Source of the DNA: Paragyromitra xinjiangensis
Lineage: Eukaryota > Ascomycota > Pezizomycetes > Pezizales > Discinaceae
Direction: 5' to 3'
Length of the DNA: 64,000 nt
Assembly (NCBI GenBank): GCA_038503065.1
Contig: JBCAMK010000021.1
Location: 1,178,001-1,242,000 of the forward strand
Of this stretch, positions 33,502 through 43,267 are shown one piece after another. The notes below the pieces were generated by a model. The model had not been told where the DNA came from, made no database searches, and saw nothing but the letters and a program-made list of their open reading frames with translations. A program made the translations under genes and the position numbers. Within the stretch, counting starts at the first letter, position 1. Each line of letters starts with the position of its first letter.

Positions 33502-34431
33502 TTATTCGCCATCCACCGTGGGGCGCGACGGCGTGGCTTGCTCATTCGTCGCCCACAATTGCACTGCCTTCCCCATATTATCCTTCGCCATGATGTCTGC
33601 TCCTCTCTCCAACAACAGCCTTGCCGCCTCGGCGCCTCCAGCATACCGGGTCGCTAAGTGCAATGGCGTCTGCCCAGCGTTGTCCCTCGCAGCGACATTC
33701 GCACCATGTTCTAGTAACAGACCCAGCACCCCTCTTGACGACTCGGCTGCTATATGCAATGGTGTGCTCCCGTTGTTGTCCTTCGCATCCACATCCGCGC
33801 CCTTCTCCAGCAACGCCTCCGTAACATCCTTCGAGTACCTCACAGCTGTATGTAACGGTGTGCTCCCATCCTTATCACGTGCCGAGATATTAGCACCGTT
33901 CTCCAACAGCGATTTGACAACATCCGGCCCGAACCATGGCCCGAGATGAAGTGGTGTTCTTCCGAGATGATCCCGAGTATCTACTTCGGCCCCCCTGTCA
34001 AGAAGTAGCTTAATCATCGCGAAATTGGAGTTTTTCGCAGCCCAATGCAGGGGGATCCAATTCTTCCCGTGAATGTCCTGAAGAACTAGATTTACTCCTT
34101 GTGCTACCACGAATTTGACTAGCATATCGCTACAGCTCTTAGGCGACTGGTGGAGCACAGTCGTCGCGCCTTTACCACTGGGTGCTGCTACCACGATGAT
34201 GCCTGTTCCGTGCTCGAGGAGAAGTTTGACCATCGGTTCACATCCGTTTGTTGCTGCCCAGAATAGCGCTGTCGTGGCATATTTAGCACGAAGGGCGAAT
34301 TCGTTGAGGATAGGCGTGAGGAGGATCGCAAGACGGCGACTTGTGAGGAGGAGAGCGTTGACTTCCTGGGGATGTTTAAAGCTTTCGGCTATTGGGAGGA
34401 GAAGCTCATTCGGGAGACTTAGGAGAGACAT
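33502..34431 (-). CDS. F-box-like ankyrin-repeat protein, copy 1 (309 aa)
   Basis: Single exon. The N-terminus (about residues 3-48, SLPNELLLPIAESFKHPQEV then LLTSRRL) resembles an F-box, which would dock the protein to SCF ubiquitin ligases through Skp1. A first ankyrin-like helix pair follows at 54-77 (ALFWAATNGCEPMVKLLLEHG). At 126-285 there are at least five ankyrin repeats with the classic GxTPLHxA...LLLExGAdv pattern. It is paralogous to the gene at 35708-36658 in layout and sequence (both have ALFWAA and, near residues 110-118, a QGxNLVL step). Target unknown. Such genes are often expanded and variable in fungi. Confidence 0.75.
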   Translation of the reverse strand: MSLLSLPNELLLPIAESFKHPQEVNALLLTSRRLAILLTPILNEFALRAKYATTALFWAATNGCEPMVKLLLEHGTGIIVVAAPSGKGATTVLHQSPKSCSDMLVKFVVAQGVNLVLQDIHGKNWIPLHWAAKNSNFAMIKLLLDRGAEVDTRDHLGRTPLHLGPWFGPDVVKSLLENGANISARDKDGSTPLHTAVRYSKDVTEALLEKGADVDAKDNNGSTPLHIAAESSRGVLGLLLEHGANVAARDNAGQTPLHLATRYAGGAEAARLLLERGADIMAKDNMGKAVQLWATNEQATPSRPTVDGE

Positions 34432-35707
34432 GTTGGTAGTTCTAGTCTAGGAGGTACCGTAGGAGTTAATCGTATAGCGTGAGGGTCTTAGTGAACTGAG
34501 TGAAAAGTTGATTAAACTAGGTGTCGTGATTCTTCTTGTGCCTTTGTTTCAATTCAGGGGGAACAGGGAGGATACGTATAAAGCAGTCGTAATCTGTCCA
34601 AACCGGTAATGCCTTGCCCGGTCTGGGAGGTATTTCGGGAGATCATTATCAAGGGGCTTGTGCCCAATGCTGACCGAAAATGACTCTGGGCCTTCGGCTG
34701 AGTCAAGTGGTGAAGCGAAAGTGCCCAGAGAAGGCTTTCATCAAGAGCGAGGTTTTTATCCCACACCTCGATGTAAGGAGCGTTTGAAGATCAATCTGAA
34801 AAATGCCATCCGTGCGCAACTACCCCAGACGTTGAAGTTTGCATAGAGGTTTACCAGTCTTTCTTCGTTTACCTGCAACCGATGCCCAGGTTCTAGCTAA
34901 ATAGCATCTCTCGAATCTCGCGAATCATACGCGCCATAGCGAGCTGAATTATTAATCAAGCCGATTGGACCAGAAGAGTTCCATAGCCGGGAGTTCCCCT
35001 GGCATACTCCTGCCAATCAAGGACTTGAGATGGCAGTTTTGAAATGAATAATTGCTTTTTGCTTAAACCGAGAACCCGGCTCTCCATGTTGTCGGCGAAT
35101 CATTTTTCCGGTATGTTTTAGCTCTAGAGTGAGGATGATTCGCCATAGACAATACCCGGAACAGCTAATAACTAGATAAAATATAAGTTGATATAAAGCT
35201 AAGCTCACCGAATCCTAACTTAAGCTAAACCGGCCTCTTTTTTTAAAAAAGCCCCACTTCCACAGCACCTCCAGCTTCTTAGCTACGTCCCCCTGAAGCT
35301 CATACACAAATGCACAGACAGCAATTTTCTACTAGGAAGAAATCTAAATCATTGATCTTGAGACTAACAACTTTGCAAATACCACCTCACTCTTGTTGAT
35401 TCATATCTTTTAAGCTTTTTAGCAGCTCCTAATACATCCCATACGTTCCAGATTCTTCTCCTGCGTACCGGAAACCGGGTTCTATGGATACTTCACTCTT
35501 TCTTTATAAAATCAATCCTTCTACCATGAATTAAATGGCTAATATAATGGCTAAACTATAGTCTCGCGCCCAGCCCCACTGCGCAGCTTGCTATGGTAGG
35601 TGGGGATGGGAACGAGCCTAGCTAAACTACCTATTGTGTATATGGCTTACATAGTTCATGAACACAATAACCAACTAGAATACAGAGCCGCGACGAAAAG
35701 TGACATC
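34432..35707. other. Spacer between the two ankyrin genes, with a short mobile element
   Basis: About 1.3 kb. Contains the 62-base miniature element at 35559-35620. Short frames at 34554-34766, 34658-34846 and 35017-35208 are unconvincing. The gene 1 promoter lies at the left. Confidence 0.55.
35559..35620 (+). mobile_element. Miniature inverted-repeat element, copy C (62 bases), 9-base target duplication
   Basis: Starts TAGTCTCGCGCCCAGCCCC and ends GGGGATGGGAACGAGCCTA. A perfect 9-base direct repeat, GCTAAACTA, flanks it at 35550-35558 and 35621-35629. Same family as 15325-15387 and 16458-16543. The middle is shorter and different from copy B, and both ends are preserved. It lies just downstream of the second ankyrin gene's stop codon. 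Confidence 0.75.
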
Positions 35708-36658
35708 TTATGGGTCCGTAAAGTAGTACATTTCCTGCCGATACTCGCGCCTTTTTAGTCTCCTTAAGACCAAAGGGAACATCTGCCACAAAGTTCTACC
35801 CGGCCATCCGTGCCTCTCCTCATCACCCTTAATTATGTTATCCATCAGTTGCAGGACTGATGGGCATGCCATCTGAAATGGCGTCCGTCCCAGGTGATCC
35901 TCAGCAGTTACATCGGCTCCTTCCTCAAGCAAACACCTGACCGCCCTTTCGTCGCCAATCTTAACTGCAATATGAAGTGGTGTCCTTTGCTGGTGGTCTT
36001 GCACGGTAACATCGGCACCCTTCTCACACAATAGTCTCGTTGTCCCTTCATGTCTGTACTCAACCGCCATATGAAGTGGTGTCCTCCCTATGAAGTCCGT
36101 CGCAGAAATATCCGCACCTTGCTCCAATAACAACTTAGCAGCCATCTCGCTACCTTGCCACGCTGCCTCATGAAGTGGAGTCAAATCAAAGTCGTCCCTA
36201 GCTTCGATAAAGGCACCTTTCTTCAACAATAATTTAAGCAGTTCTCCATGTCCGTTCCGTATGGCGTAATTCAACGCTGGTACTGACCGACGGCAGCTAT
36301 CCCGAAGAACAAGATTCGGTCCTTGATCTAGCACGAATCTGATTTCTGTTTGAGTACAATTTTCTGGCCCTTTATGAACTGACATCCTTTTTGCCCAATC
36401 AGTTGGATCTTTCATGATCACTTCAACCTGACTTCCTCGCTCCAGTAGTAGTTTAATTATCGCCTCATGCTGGTTTGCTGCTGCCCAGAAGAGAGCTATC
36501 ATTGAGTATTCGGACCGGATTGCGTAGCGATTTAAGAGTGGGATAAGGACACGAGCGAAACGACGGTTGGTTTGGAGAAGGGAATAGACATCTCTAGGGT
36601 GTTGAAAGTTTTCTGCAACGCGAAGAAGGAGTTCGTTCGGAAGGATTTGGAGCGGCAT
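35708..36658 (-). CDS. F-box-like ankyrin-repeat protein, copy 2 (316 aa)
   Basis: Single exon, same direction as the paralogue at 33502-34431. The F-box-like start is at residues 4-48 (ILPNELLLRVAENFQHPRDV, LLQTNRRF). ALFWAAANQHEAIIKLLLERG is at 55-75, and ankyrin repeats run from about 127 to 265, with TPLHEAAWQGS, GRTPLHMAVEYRHE and RTPLHIAVKIGDE. The last repeat (GRTPFQMACPS) is degenerate, and a basic tail (RRLKRREYRQEM) ends the protein; copy 1 has an unrelated, shorter tail. The pair most likely arose by tandem duplication followed by strong divergence. Confidence 0.75.
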   Translation of the reverse strand: MPLQILPNELLLRVAENFQHPRDVYSLLQTNRRFARVLIPLLNRYAIRSEYSMIALFWAAANQHEAIIKLLLERGSQVEVIMKDPTDWAKRMSVHKGPENCTQTEIRFVLDQGPNLVLRDSCRRSVPALNYAIRNGHGELLKLLLKKGAFIEARDDFDLTPLHEAAWQGSEMAAKLLLEQGADISATDFIGRTPLHMAVEYRHEGTTRLLCEKGADVTVQDHQQRTPLHIAVKIGDERAVRCLLEEGADVTAEDHLGRTPFQMACPSVLQLMDNIIKGDEERHGWPGRTLWQMFPLVLRRLKRREYRQEMYYFTDP

Positions 36659-37188
36659 AGCAGGTAGGGATAATGAGCGGTTCAGGGGCGTTTGGTAACT
36701 TGATTGGTGTTCGGCAACATGTTATCATCGTGGAAACGCAGGGGTATGGTGCCAAGGCGACAACTACTAAGACTTGGCACGCCAAACCTACTTTCAACAT
36801 CGTAGAATGTTTCAACGCTCCAATGCCATCCAATGCCTCGAGGATTCACTCTTTTCAATCATAAAAACTACAAGGTGCTGTGATATTTCTTGATTGTAGA
36901 GTTTTCGGGTGGCTGCGCCCGCTGTCGCCTCACTTCACAGCCGCCACTTGTATAACTAGCCTTGGGCGCTAAAGTACATGTACTGTAAAGCTTATTTTCT
37001 TCATGTCAATATATTTCAAGTCATCTGTCCTATGAGCTCCATGCACCTGTGCCAAACATCGTGTACCCATAAGCAGCGGAGTTTCTTCTCCTCTCCTCTG
37101 CCCCCCCCTCCTAACCCTCCTCCTCGTCACCGCTCTACGAAGTTTTCTCTGCTCTGCTCCTCCTAACAATCCTCCTTTTCATTCTACT
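36659..37188. other. Spacer between ankyrin gene 2 and an unknown gene
   Basis: About 530 bases holding two divergent promoters. A pyrimidine-rich run (CCTCTGCCCCCCCCTCC) lies at about 37095-37111, about 80-95 bases before the start at 37189. No additional gene is supported. Confidence 0.5.
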
Positions 37189-38049
37189 ATGTCCCGTCCG
37201 CTCCCACTACGCCCGTACGTCAGCGGAATTCCAGATGATAACGTTCGCCCTCCTGCTATTGGCGAACTCGTGCTGCTGAGACTACCCTTCAGCATGCCAG
37301 CGCCAGCAAGCATTATCTCTTCGTCCGCTATCACCAGATCTACTGGCTTTAACTACCACCCTTGTGTAGTCATAAACGTGTTCCTTTATGATCACGATTG
37401 GGAGTTGAACGTTTACGTTTGTCGTGCGTATAGCGAAGATCCAGATCCAATCCGCTACGTCTCTTCCCTCTCGCTAGGAGACCGCAACCTTCTTCTCCCC
37501 CTCCATTTCTGCCCTTCTCTTGATAGCCCTCCTGGGTTCGGCTCTCCACTATCGTTTGGTGGCACTTACCACTCTCAACGCCCAGGTTGGCTCCTCGCCA
37601 TACTCGTCAACCTAAAAATGGGCGGTGATTCTGCCGTAAGTCGTTTGTCACTCTAGGTTGATGTGTAAATGCATACTGATTTGTTACCACTCTAGTATAA
37701 GCCATTTCAACCACGGGCCCTGCTTCCTGTCGCAGAGCGTGATCGCATCAGAGCTTGGATCATGGCTGTTTCTAGCATTCGCTCCAACCTTCTCCCTCCG
37801 CCCCTAGGCACGGGGGGCGCCGGAGCCGATGCGCTGAGGGATGCAGGACTGAGAGATGCAGGACTGAGAGATGCAGGGCCGAGTGGTGCAGGACCGAGTG
37901 ACGCAGGTGCAGGGTCTGTCGGGGATGTTATGCACAACACCGAACTACGTGCACCATTTAGGCAGCAAGGTACTATCTTACATTTCGGGCTCTTGCTGTT
38001 GCTGATTCGTTCGTGTAGCTGCTTTTAAGTTTATCGTCGGCTCATCTGA

Positions 38050-38082
<33 letters not shown>

Positions 38083-38233
38083 TCGCAGCGACATCTTCTC
38101 CAGCGAGATTCCTTTCTCGCTGGAGCAATTTCAGCTCGCAGCCGCTCCAAACTCCTCTTACTGCACTGAACAAGTCGTGCGTCGAAAGGCTGAGCGTAGG
38201 GATGTCGTCCAGCAATGGATCTCTGGTTTGTAG
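37189..38233 (+). CDS. Unrecognised three-exon protein with pentapeptide repeat and 11-Asp run (311 aa)
   Basis: Exons 37189-37635, 37696-37969 and 38019-38233; introns are 60 and 49 bases with good ends and consistent phases. Residues 20-140 look like a compact beta-rich domain: AIGELVLLRLPF, then HPCVVINVFLYDHDWELNVYVCRAY, then RPGWLLAILVNLKMGG. The order GELVLLRLP...HPCVVI loosely recalls the SH3-like barrel of PemK/MazF-type proteins, but this is only a visual hint. Residues 196-220 are a degenerate LRDAG repeat encoded by five 15-base units (37834-37908). Residues 251-261 are eleven aspartates encoded by GAT plus ten GAC codons. Function unknown. Confidence 0.65.
37834..37908 (+). repeat. 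15-base coding tandem repeat (five units)
   Basis: Units of the type CTGAGAGATGCAGGA, the last two diverged to CCGAGTGGTGCAGGA and CCGAGTGACGCAGGT. They encode LRDAG, LRDAG, LRDAG, PSGAG and PSDAG in the unrecognised 311-residue protein. The copy number may vary between strains. Confidence 0.85.
38048..38080 (+). repeat. GAC trinucleotide run encoding polyaspartate
   Basis: One GAT and ten GAC codons in a row inside the third exon of the 37189-38233 gene. A pure trinucleotide run in coding DNA is prone to length change. Confidence 0.9.
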
Positions 38234-38689
38234 TAGGCGGCTTTTGTTGATATCATAAGGCGTTTATGATCACACGGTTTTCTTTTCTTTGTTTATTTTT
38301 CGGGGATAAAAGGCCTAATCGTCAGGAATATATGTCTAATAGGTATAGAGGAATCTTTGCCAGGCAGCGTCCATGTAACCGCTCACAGTGTGGCGTACAA
38401 TATTAAGGCCACACAAGATAAAAGCACTAATGTGGGGCCCACCTCAACAGCAGGGCATCATTTGAGACCAACGTTTGACAACTGCATCCTAAACCCGACT
38501 TCCCAAAGTATTCCACAACGAAAGCTTTTATCCTCTCCAAGCAAAACCAGAGTCAGGGTATTTTCTAGGTTAGCTCAGCCCTTCTTACCTTCTCCTTCTT
38601 GTGGGAACTCTTTTCTTCCCCTCGTTTCAATTACTTAGCTTACGTTACCTATCTTATATCCTTAATATATAAATTTCTTCTAACTCCGT

Positions 38690-39718
38690 AGTAGAAAGAC
38701 CACCTCTAGCCAGACTCACAGAAGAATTACATAAATGCCGGAGACGCCGAAAAGCCCTTCTTCAAGACAATAAACTCGTCCCGATTACCTTTGGTTCCTC
38801 GTGAGACCTACGCCTTTCTTTTTGAACCATCAGACCATGATCCGTCAGTGTCAGATTCCATTCAATCAACCAACCCCGGATCTCTCTCGGCAAGTCTCAA
38901 GTTCTACTGAAACAACGTCAAGTTCAGCATCGGGTTCCGCTTCGAAATGGCTAACTAGAAGAGTAAAGTGGGCCGAAGCTAAGGCGGGGGGCGGACGCAA
39001 GCGGGAGTCAGGCAGGGGGAAGTTGCGAGAAATCACCTGCCACCGGAGGACGTCGGAGGAAAGTAAAAATAAACCTACCCGCAACGGCCATCCTACCAGC
39101 TGATCAAGAACATTTGGAAAGGATATATATCAGGGCGTTGAAGAATATGGAAGAGGATGAGACTGCGCTGGAGCTGCAATTTCTAGCAGCAAAACTACTG
39201 GAGGGGATCTGGAGGAAGTGTGGAGTCGCTTCGAGACTCGTTTTGAAGTTCAAATGAATTAGGAACAGGAAGAACCTACGTCGGAAGAAACTGTACAGGC
39301 AGCCAGAAGATCTGGAGCGGCCAGAGTGGCAGCAGAGGAAGAGGCTAGAATAGTGGTAGCGGAAGAGCCCAGGAGAGCCGAAACGGCCACCGGATCCCAA
39401 CCGCTACCACCCCGTTGAGAATATTATTGATACAAGTTATGTCCCCCGTACCTGTGATACAGTGATGGAAGCACCGTTCAACAAGGAAAAAATCGAGGGG
39501 TAGTAGTGGAGTGGCCGGTCGGGAAGGAACATAATCATATTCTTCTTGGTCTAACACCGGGAAATTTAACAGATGCTCAAAAGGGGGCAATAAAATCAAC
39601 ACGGGATAAAGATTGCAAAGTATTGAACGTTACACGATCGGAGTCAGCATCAAAGCCAATAATATGGGCTCAGCTCAACGGCGGAGAATGGGTCCTCGTG
39701 CACCGGGTAAGGGCCTAA
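38690..39718 (+). pseudogene. Broken coding stretch, family not recognised
   Basis: Protein-like segments occur in turn in different frames: PLARLTEELHKCRRRRKALL, then a stop, then ETYAFLFEPSDHDPSVSDS, then WLTRRVKWAEAKAGGG. Later come DQEHLERIYIRALKNMEEDE and LELQFLAAKLLEGIWRKCGV, and after further stops DPNRYHPVENIIDTSYVPR and finally WPVGKEHNHILLGLTPGNL, ending near 39718. Long stretches of sensible composition broken by stops and frame changes point to a decayed gene. Undetected introns could explain some breaks. I cannot name the ancestor. Confidence 0.4.
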
Positions 39719-40445
39719 AACATACTATTGTTTACTCGTTTACTAGGAGATGAGCTACTCGACAGTACGGAACTATAGCAGTAGTTATGTTTTTGTTTTG
39801 CTTTAGCGGGCGGGAAGTTGGTAGTTTTAGGATTTGTTTTCGGGCCTTGAGGCCTTGGGTTTTTCAGGTTGCCGTGTTTTTTGCGGGCCGGGGATAATGT
39901 TTTTAGTTCAGGGTGTATGACCCTATTGTATTTCTAGGAGTTTATGTTATTTAAAACGAGTTGGCTGGCCTTCAGTCACGCCGTAGGACGAATACTTGTA
40001 TAAGGCCTGCCCTATTGTAGTAGTACAGGAGACACTCGCTACAGTACAATCGTTCTATAAGAACATGACTTCGCAGTGACACCATATTCTTATGAAGGGG
40101 GTACTCTTATAGAAGAACCGAGTGATTTTTCGTGACTCTGCGTTGTGGCTCCTACGAGTTTTCCCGATCGATTGTATTATTAATGTCTCGTCTACCTCTA
40201 TCTACATATATACATGTATCTTCTATGACTTCGTAGACTGGTCTTTGAGAGACATACATGTGGTGATCTTTTCCTGCCCCTGACCTGCCATCCCTGCTAT
40301 ATGGAGATTTGGAGAGATGAAATTGTATTCGGGGATGAGGGACAGACGGGAATGGGGTGGTGTGATTTATATGTTTTATTTTTTTGGGGGATTGATTATT
40401 GTTGAGGGATTATTTTTATTATTGTTGTTGTGTTTTTGATTATAT

Positions 40446-40470
40446 TTTTGTTTTGTTTTGTTTTGTTTTG
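40446..40470 (+). repeat. TTTTG pentanucleotide repeat, five units
   Basis: Five perfect TTTTG units in a T-rich stretch inside the 40026-40885 element. Confidence 0.85.
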
Positions 40471-40535
40471 TTTGAAGTTTTTGTGTGTTTTTTTAGTTAT
40501 CGTCATAACCCATAGGGTTGGATACGTAAATGAAT

Positions 40536-40587
<52 letters not shown>
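40536..40587 (+). repeat. TAC trinucleotide microsatellite, about 17 units
   Basis: A nearly uninterrupted TAC run, followed by a degenerate GCTACTACTGCC end. It reads as polyleucine in one frame, but no gene is supported there. Confidence 0.9.
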
Positions 40588-41020
40588 GCTACTACTGCCA
40601 TCTCTGCTACGGTGCAGCTTGAATGGGAGAAGCGATCAACCATAGCAATAAAGTGATCTCGCAATGTGCGGTGGTTTGGGAAACTAGGCGCAGCAAAACA
40701 TTACTCAAGACCTTGAGGCACAGGGAGCTGGCTGGTGTGGGAGATAGGGAAGGGGGAAAGGGGAAGAGAGTGGGGTTTCTCGTTACTAATCATAGGCTAT
40801 CACTCGGTTTTCGCTTTAAGAATAAATAGCCTATAAGAATATGATATTCCAGTCCCGACCGTATTCTTATAGCGAAAGTCTCCTGTAGTTCATCTCTACA
40901 ATGAGGCACATTATAAAAATAAAATAGAAGAACCTGGGAACGGGTATGTGGCTTTGTATCCTACAGAGCTATGCACGGGTATTTCGTCATACGAATTCAC
41001 CAAGAGGAAAACTTTGGCGT

Positions 41021-41320
41021 TTAAAATCCTGTAGGGGGCACATATATGCAAAAATCGAACAATCGGACCGATGATATACAGGGCAAAGTCATAACATTGA
41101 CTCTTTTGAAATCTGCACTCGCTTCTGTAGGATAGCCTTCGAACTGAAGATATTCTATTATATGGGCATAAACCCTCTCTTTTGTTCCCTTGATGGCATT
41201 CACCCCGATGCCTTCAATCACACAATTGGCTCCCGCCGACATTCTATCAATCGGGATCGCTTCAGATTCGAACATTTTGAGGCCAAGCCCTAATCTCTCC
41301 TCCGCGGCTGCCTGGGTCAT
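41021..41320 (-). CDS. Hypothetical 99-residue open frame, possibly a gene fragment
   Basis: From an ATG at 41320 the frame reads MTQAAAEERLGLGLKMFESE, then MSAGANCVIEGIGVNAIKG and ERVYAHIIEYLQFEGYPTEA, a balanced composition typical of real protein. The last 20 or so residues (after NVMTL) are poorer and may be intron read-through. No family is recognised. It abuts the terminal-inverted-repeat element at 41337-41514 and sits among decayed repeats, so it may be a remnant rather than a working gene. Confidence 0.35.
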   Translation of the reverse strand: MTQAAAEERLGLGLKMFESEAIPIDRMSAGANCVIEGIGVNAIKGTKERVYAHIIEYLQFEGYPTEASADFKRVNVMTLPCISSVRLFDFCIYVPPTGF

Positions 41321-41336
41321 CTTCGAATACGAAGTA

Positions 41337-41514
41337 TAGTACAATCACTCTATAAGGATTCGGGTTATAAGGATACTCGTCTTATAAGAGTATGTATTCT
41401 GGCCCCGAGGCCGACAGGCGTTATTTTGGGTGTAGTAGACCCTTTATATAAGAGTAAATGCCCTATAGAGTAGGGGACCAACCAATTCCATATCCTTATA
41501 AGGTGATTGTACTA
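41337..41514. mobile_element. 178-base MITE with 23-base inverted repeats and TA duplication
   Basis: The left end TAGTACAATCACTCTATAAG and the right end in reverse complement, TAGTACAATCACCTTATAAG, both continue GAT; the 23-base ends differ only at two adjacent positions. TA flanks both sides (41335-41336, 41515-41516). Repeated TTATAAGGAT words near the ends recall Tigger/pogo termini. A related word, CAGTACAATCGTTCTATAAG, occurs inside the left end of the 40026-40885 element. No coding capacity. Confidence 0.65.
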
Positions 41515-41768
41515 TAGTCTCCTTCGACTTTCGCTTCTCCTAGTTCGTGGTATCGTCACCCATTGCAGTGTGGAACCCTGCCGACCGATCAATACTTGGT
41601 AATCACAAAAACCCACCGTTAGTGATGAGCGTAATCGAGAACCTTTCGTTGGAAACCTTTCTTCCTGCAAGTCGTTAACGTTTGACAGGTTTAGGTTGAA
41701 ACGACTGATTCCCCGGTGGTGTAGGTGTATTAATATTTATACGCCGTGTGTTGCCAAGTCTGTGCACC

Positions 41769-41813
41769 AACCTCGTTGTGGGGTGACTATGTGGGGATCC
41801 CAGGTACTGAACT
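41769..41813 (+). pseudogene. 5S rRNA 3'-end fragment
   Basis: GGGGTGACTATGTGGGGATC, then CCAGGTACTGAAC and a T run, match the last third of the 5S gene at 42001-42119. The upstream two thirds are missing or too diverged to see. It lies about 300 bases from the complete copy. Confidence 0.6.
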
Positions 41814-42000
41814 GTTTTTTGTTAGATACGAGGGTTGGGAGTAGCTAGGTAGCCTTTTTTTGAGAGTATTCGGAGTCCCAGCGTGGGTTTGGTGCTGTAG
41901 TTAGATGGCTGAGCTTGCTTAGGTGGAGGGTTATACGGTTGATAAATTCAGCGGATATTAGTAAGAAGCGAGCTATGGCACTACCTCAATAGCATGTAAT

Positions 42001-42119
42001 GTGTTCGGTCATAGAACGATGAGAATGAGCCATCCCGTCCGCTCTGGCATATCCAAGCATCGTATCGCCTGGTTAGTACTGCAGTGGGTGACCATGTGGG
42101 AATCCCAGGTACTGAACTC
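42001..42119 (+). rRNA. 5S ribosomal RNA gene (119 bases), possibly diverged
   Basis: The order of conserved 5S blocks is complete: CGGTCATAG near the 5' end, CATCCCGTCCGCTCTGG, TCCAAGC, CGCCTGGTTAGTACTG, GTGGGTGACCATGTGGGAAT and CCCAGGTACTG. The length is exactly that of fungal 5S RNA, the two ends can largely pair as helix I, and TATTTTT follows. The usual CGGCCATA and AGGTGCTG are here CGGTCATA and AGGTACTG, both transitions, so this may be a variant copy or a young pseudogene. Dispersed single 5S genes are normal in filamentous ascomycetes. Confidence 0.78.
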
Positions 42120-42388
42120 ATATTTTTGTTAAGTACCTGGTTAGAAGGATTGATGAGGATAGCCGAACCCTAGCAATCTTGGTCTGGATTGGTTCTATTC
42201 GTTGGGATTCGGTTAATGGCTTTGCTTTAAAAGTACGGCAGGTTATGCTTATCAGACGTCTCTGTCAGTGCTTCTATATAATGTAAGCTTCTTCGAAATT
42301 TTCAGTCTATATATTCCTACATATAAATCAGTATAGCTTAATGGTGAGTTTCCAAGCTAGTTGATATCTCAAATCAATCAGAGACTCA

Positions 42389-43267
42389 GATCTGTTCCAG
42401 CCCGTATGTCGTTAAAACCCGTTTACACATGGCTAGCCAGTGCACAAATAGGCCAACCAGTTTATAAATGGAGCAACTTTGCAGATGGGCTGACCCATCT
42501 CCAAAGTGCCACTAGTGGATGGCCCATATACAAAGAATTTTTGTGTGTGGGCTCGCTTAGGAGTGTGACTGAGATATTTAACATGAGGCTTTAAAGTCTC
42601 CTTGGACCCCAGGCTACTATAACTATCTCAGCAAGAAAATTTAAATACTGAGATCAGTTAAATGAATCTAGATATCTTGTGTTAAACTAATTCAGCATGA
42701 AGGCTTTCCTGTATAGCTACTGCCCCCTTTCAATAAAGGTTTTACAGGACTATAAGCAGCACGGATTTTGAGCCTAAACAAGGTTTTTGTTGGGCTACAT
42801 TTCCTCGAGGGTTCTGGAGCATATTCGAATGGATATCGAAGCGTCTAGCAGAGCCTCATAGACCCCCCATCTGGCTCAAAAAGCCCATCCTGATATAAAA
42901 TTCTGCTTCGGCCCCCTCTGAAGGTCCCATATGACAAGAATTGGAGGAAAATTGTCTGATTTTATATTGTGTATGGTATATAAAGTGATAATATATCATG
43001 TCAAAATGAAGGAGACTTATGTGTAGCTACATGTAATTGGATTTATTGGGTGTTGTTGCAATTCGTATGAAGAAATGAGTATGAGAGAAGGCCAGGTCAT
43101 GATAATTTTGGGTTGGGACTTTGAATATGGGCCAGGTCTAGATTAATCTTTGAAGGTGGGCCAGCCCATCTATAAAGTTGCTTCATTTGTTAATGGGCTA
43201 ACCTATTTGTGAAACATACCGGCCACTTTGTGAACGGCCATTTATGGTAAACGGGCCAGAACAGATC
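42389..43267. mobile_element. 879-base element with about 120-base terminal inverted repeats
   Basis: The left arm, 42389-42506, starts GATCTGTTCCAGCCCG. The right arm, 43148-43267, reads GATCTGTTCTGGCCCG in reverse complement. Both arms go on to share ACAAATAGG, AAATG(G/A)AGCAACTTT and AGATGGGCTG(A/G)CCCA and end in CAAAG. The arms have diverged, partly by small indels. No transposase or target duplication is recognised. It lies between the 5S gene and the terpene synthase gene. Confidence 0.6.

Larger units (their letters stand above)
40026..40885. mobile_element. 860-base TA-flanked terminal-inverted-repeat element
   Basis: The left end CAGGAGACACTCGCTA and the right end (reverse strand) CAGGAGACTTTCGCTA match at 14 of 16 positions, and both are flanked by TA (40024-40025 and 40886-40887). 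Near both ends are TATAAGAA-type words, common in pogo/Tigger-like ends. Inside lie a TTTTG repeat and a TAC microsatellite. No transposase is visible, so it is a non-autonomous or heavily decayed copy. Confidence 0.5.

Noticed and set aside
40430..40645. A 71-residue frame with a polyleucine run
   Set aside because: It is created by the TTTTG and TAC microsatellites inside a transposon remnant.
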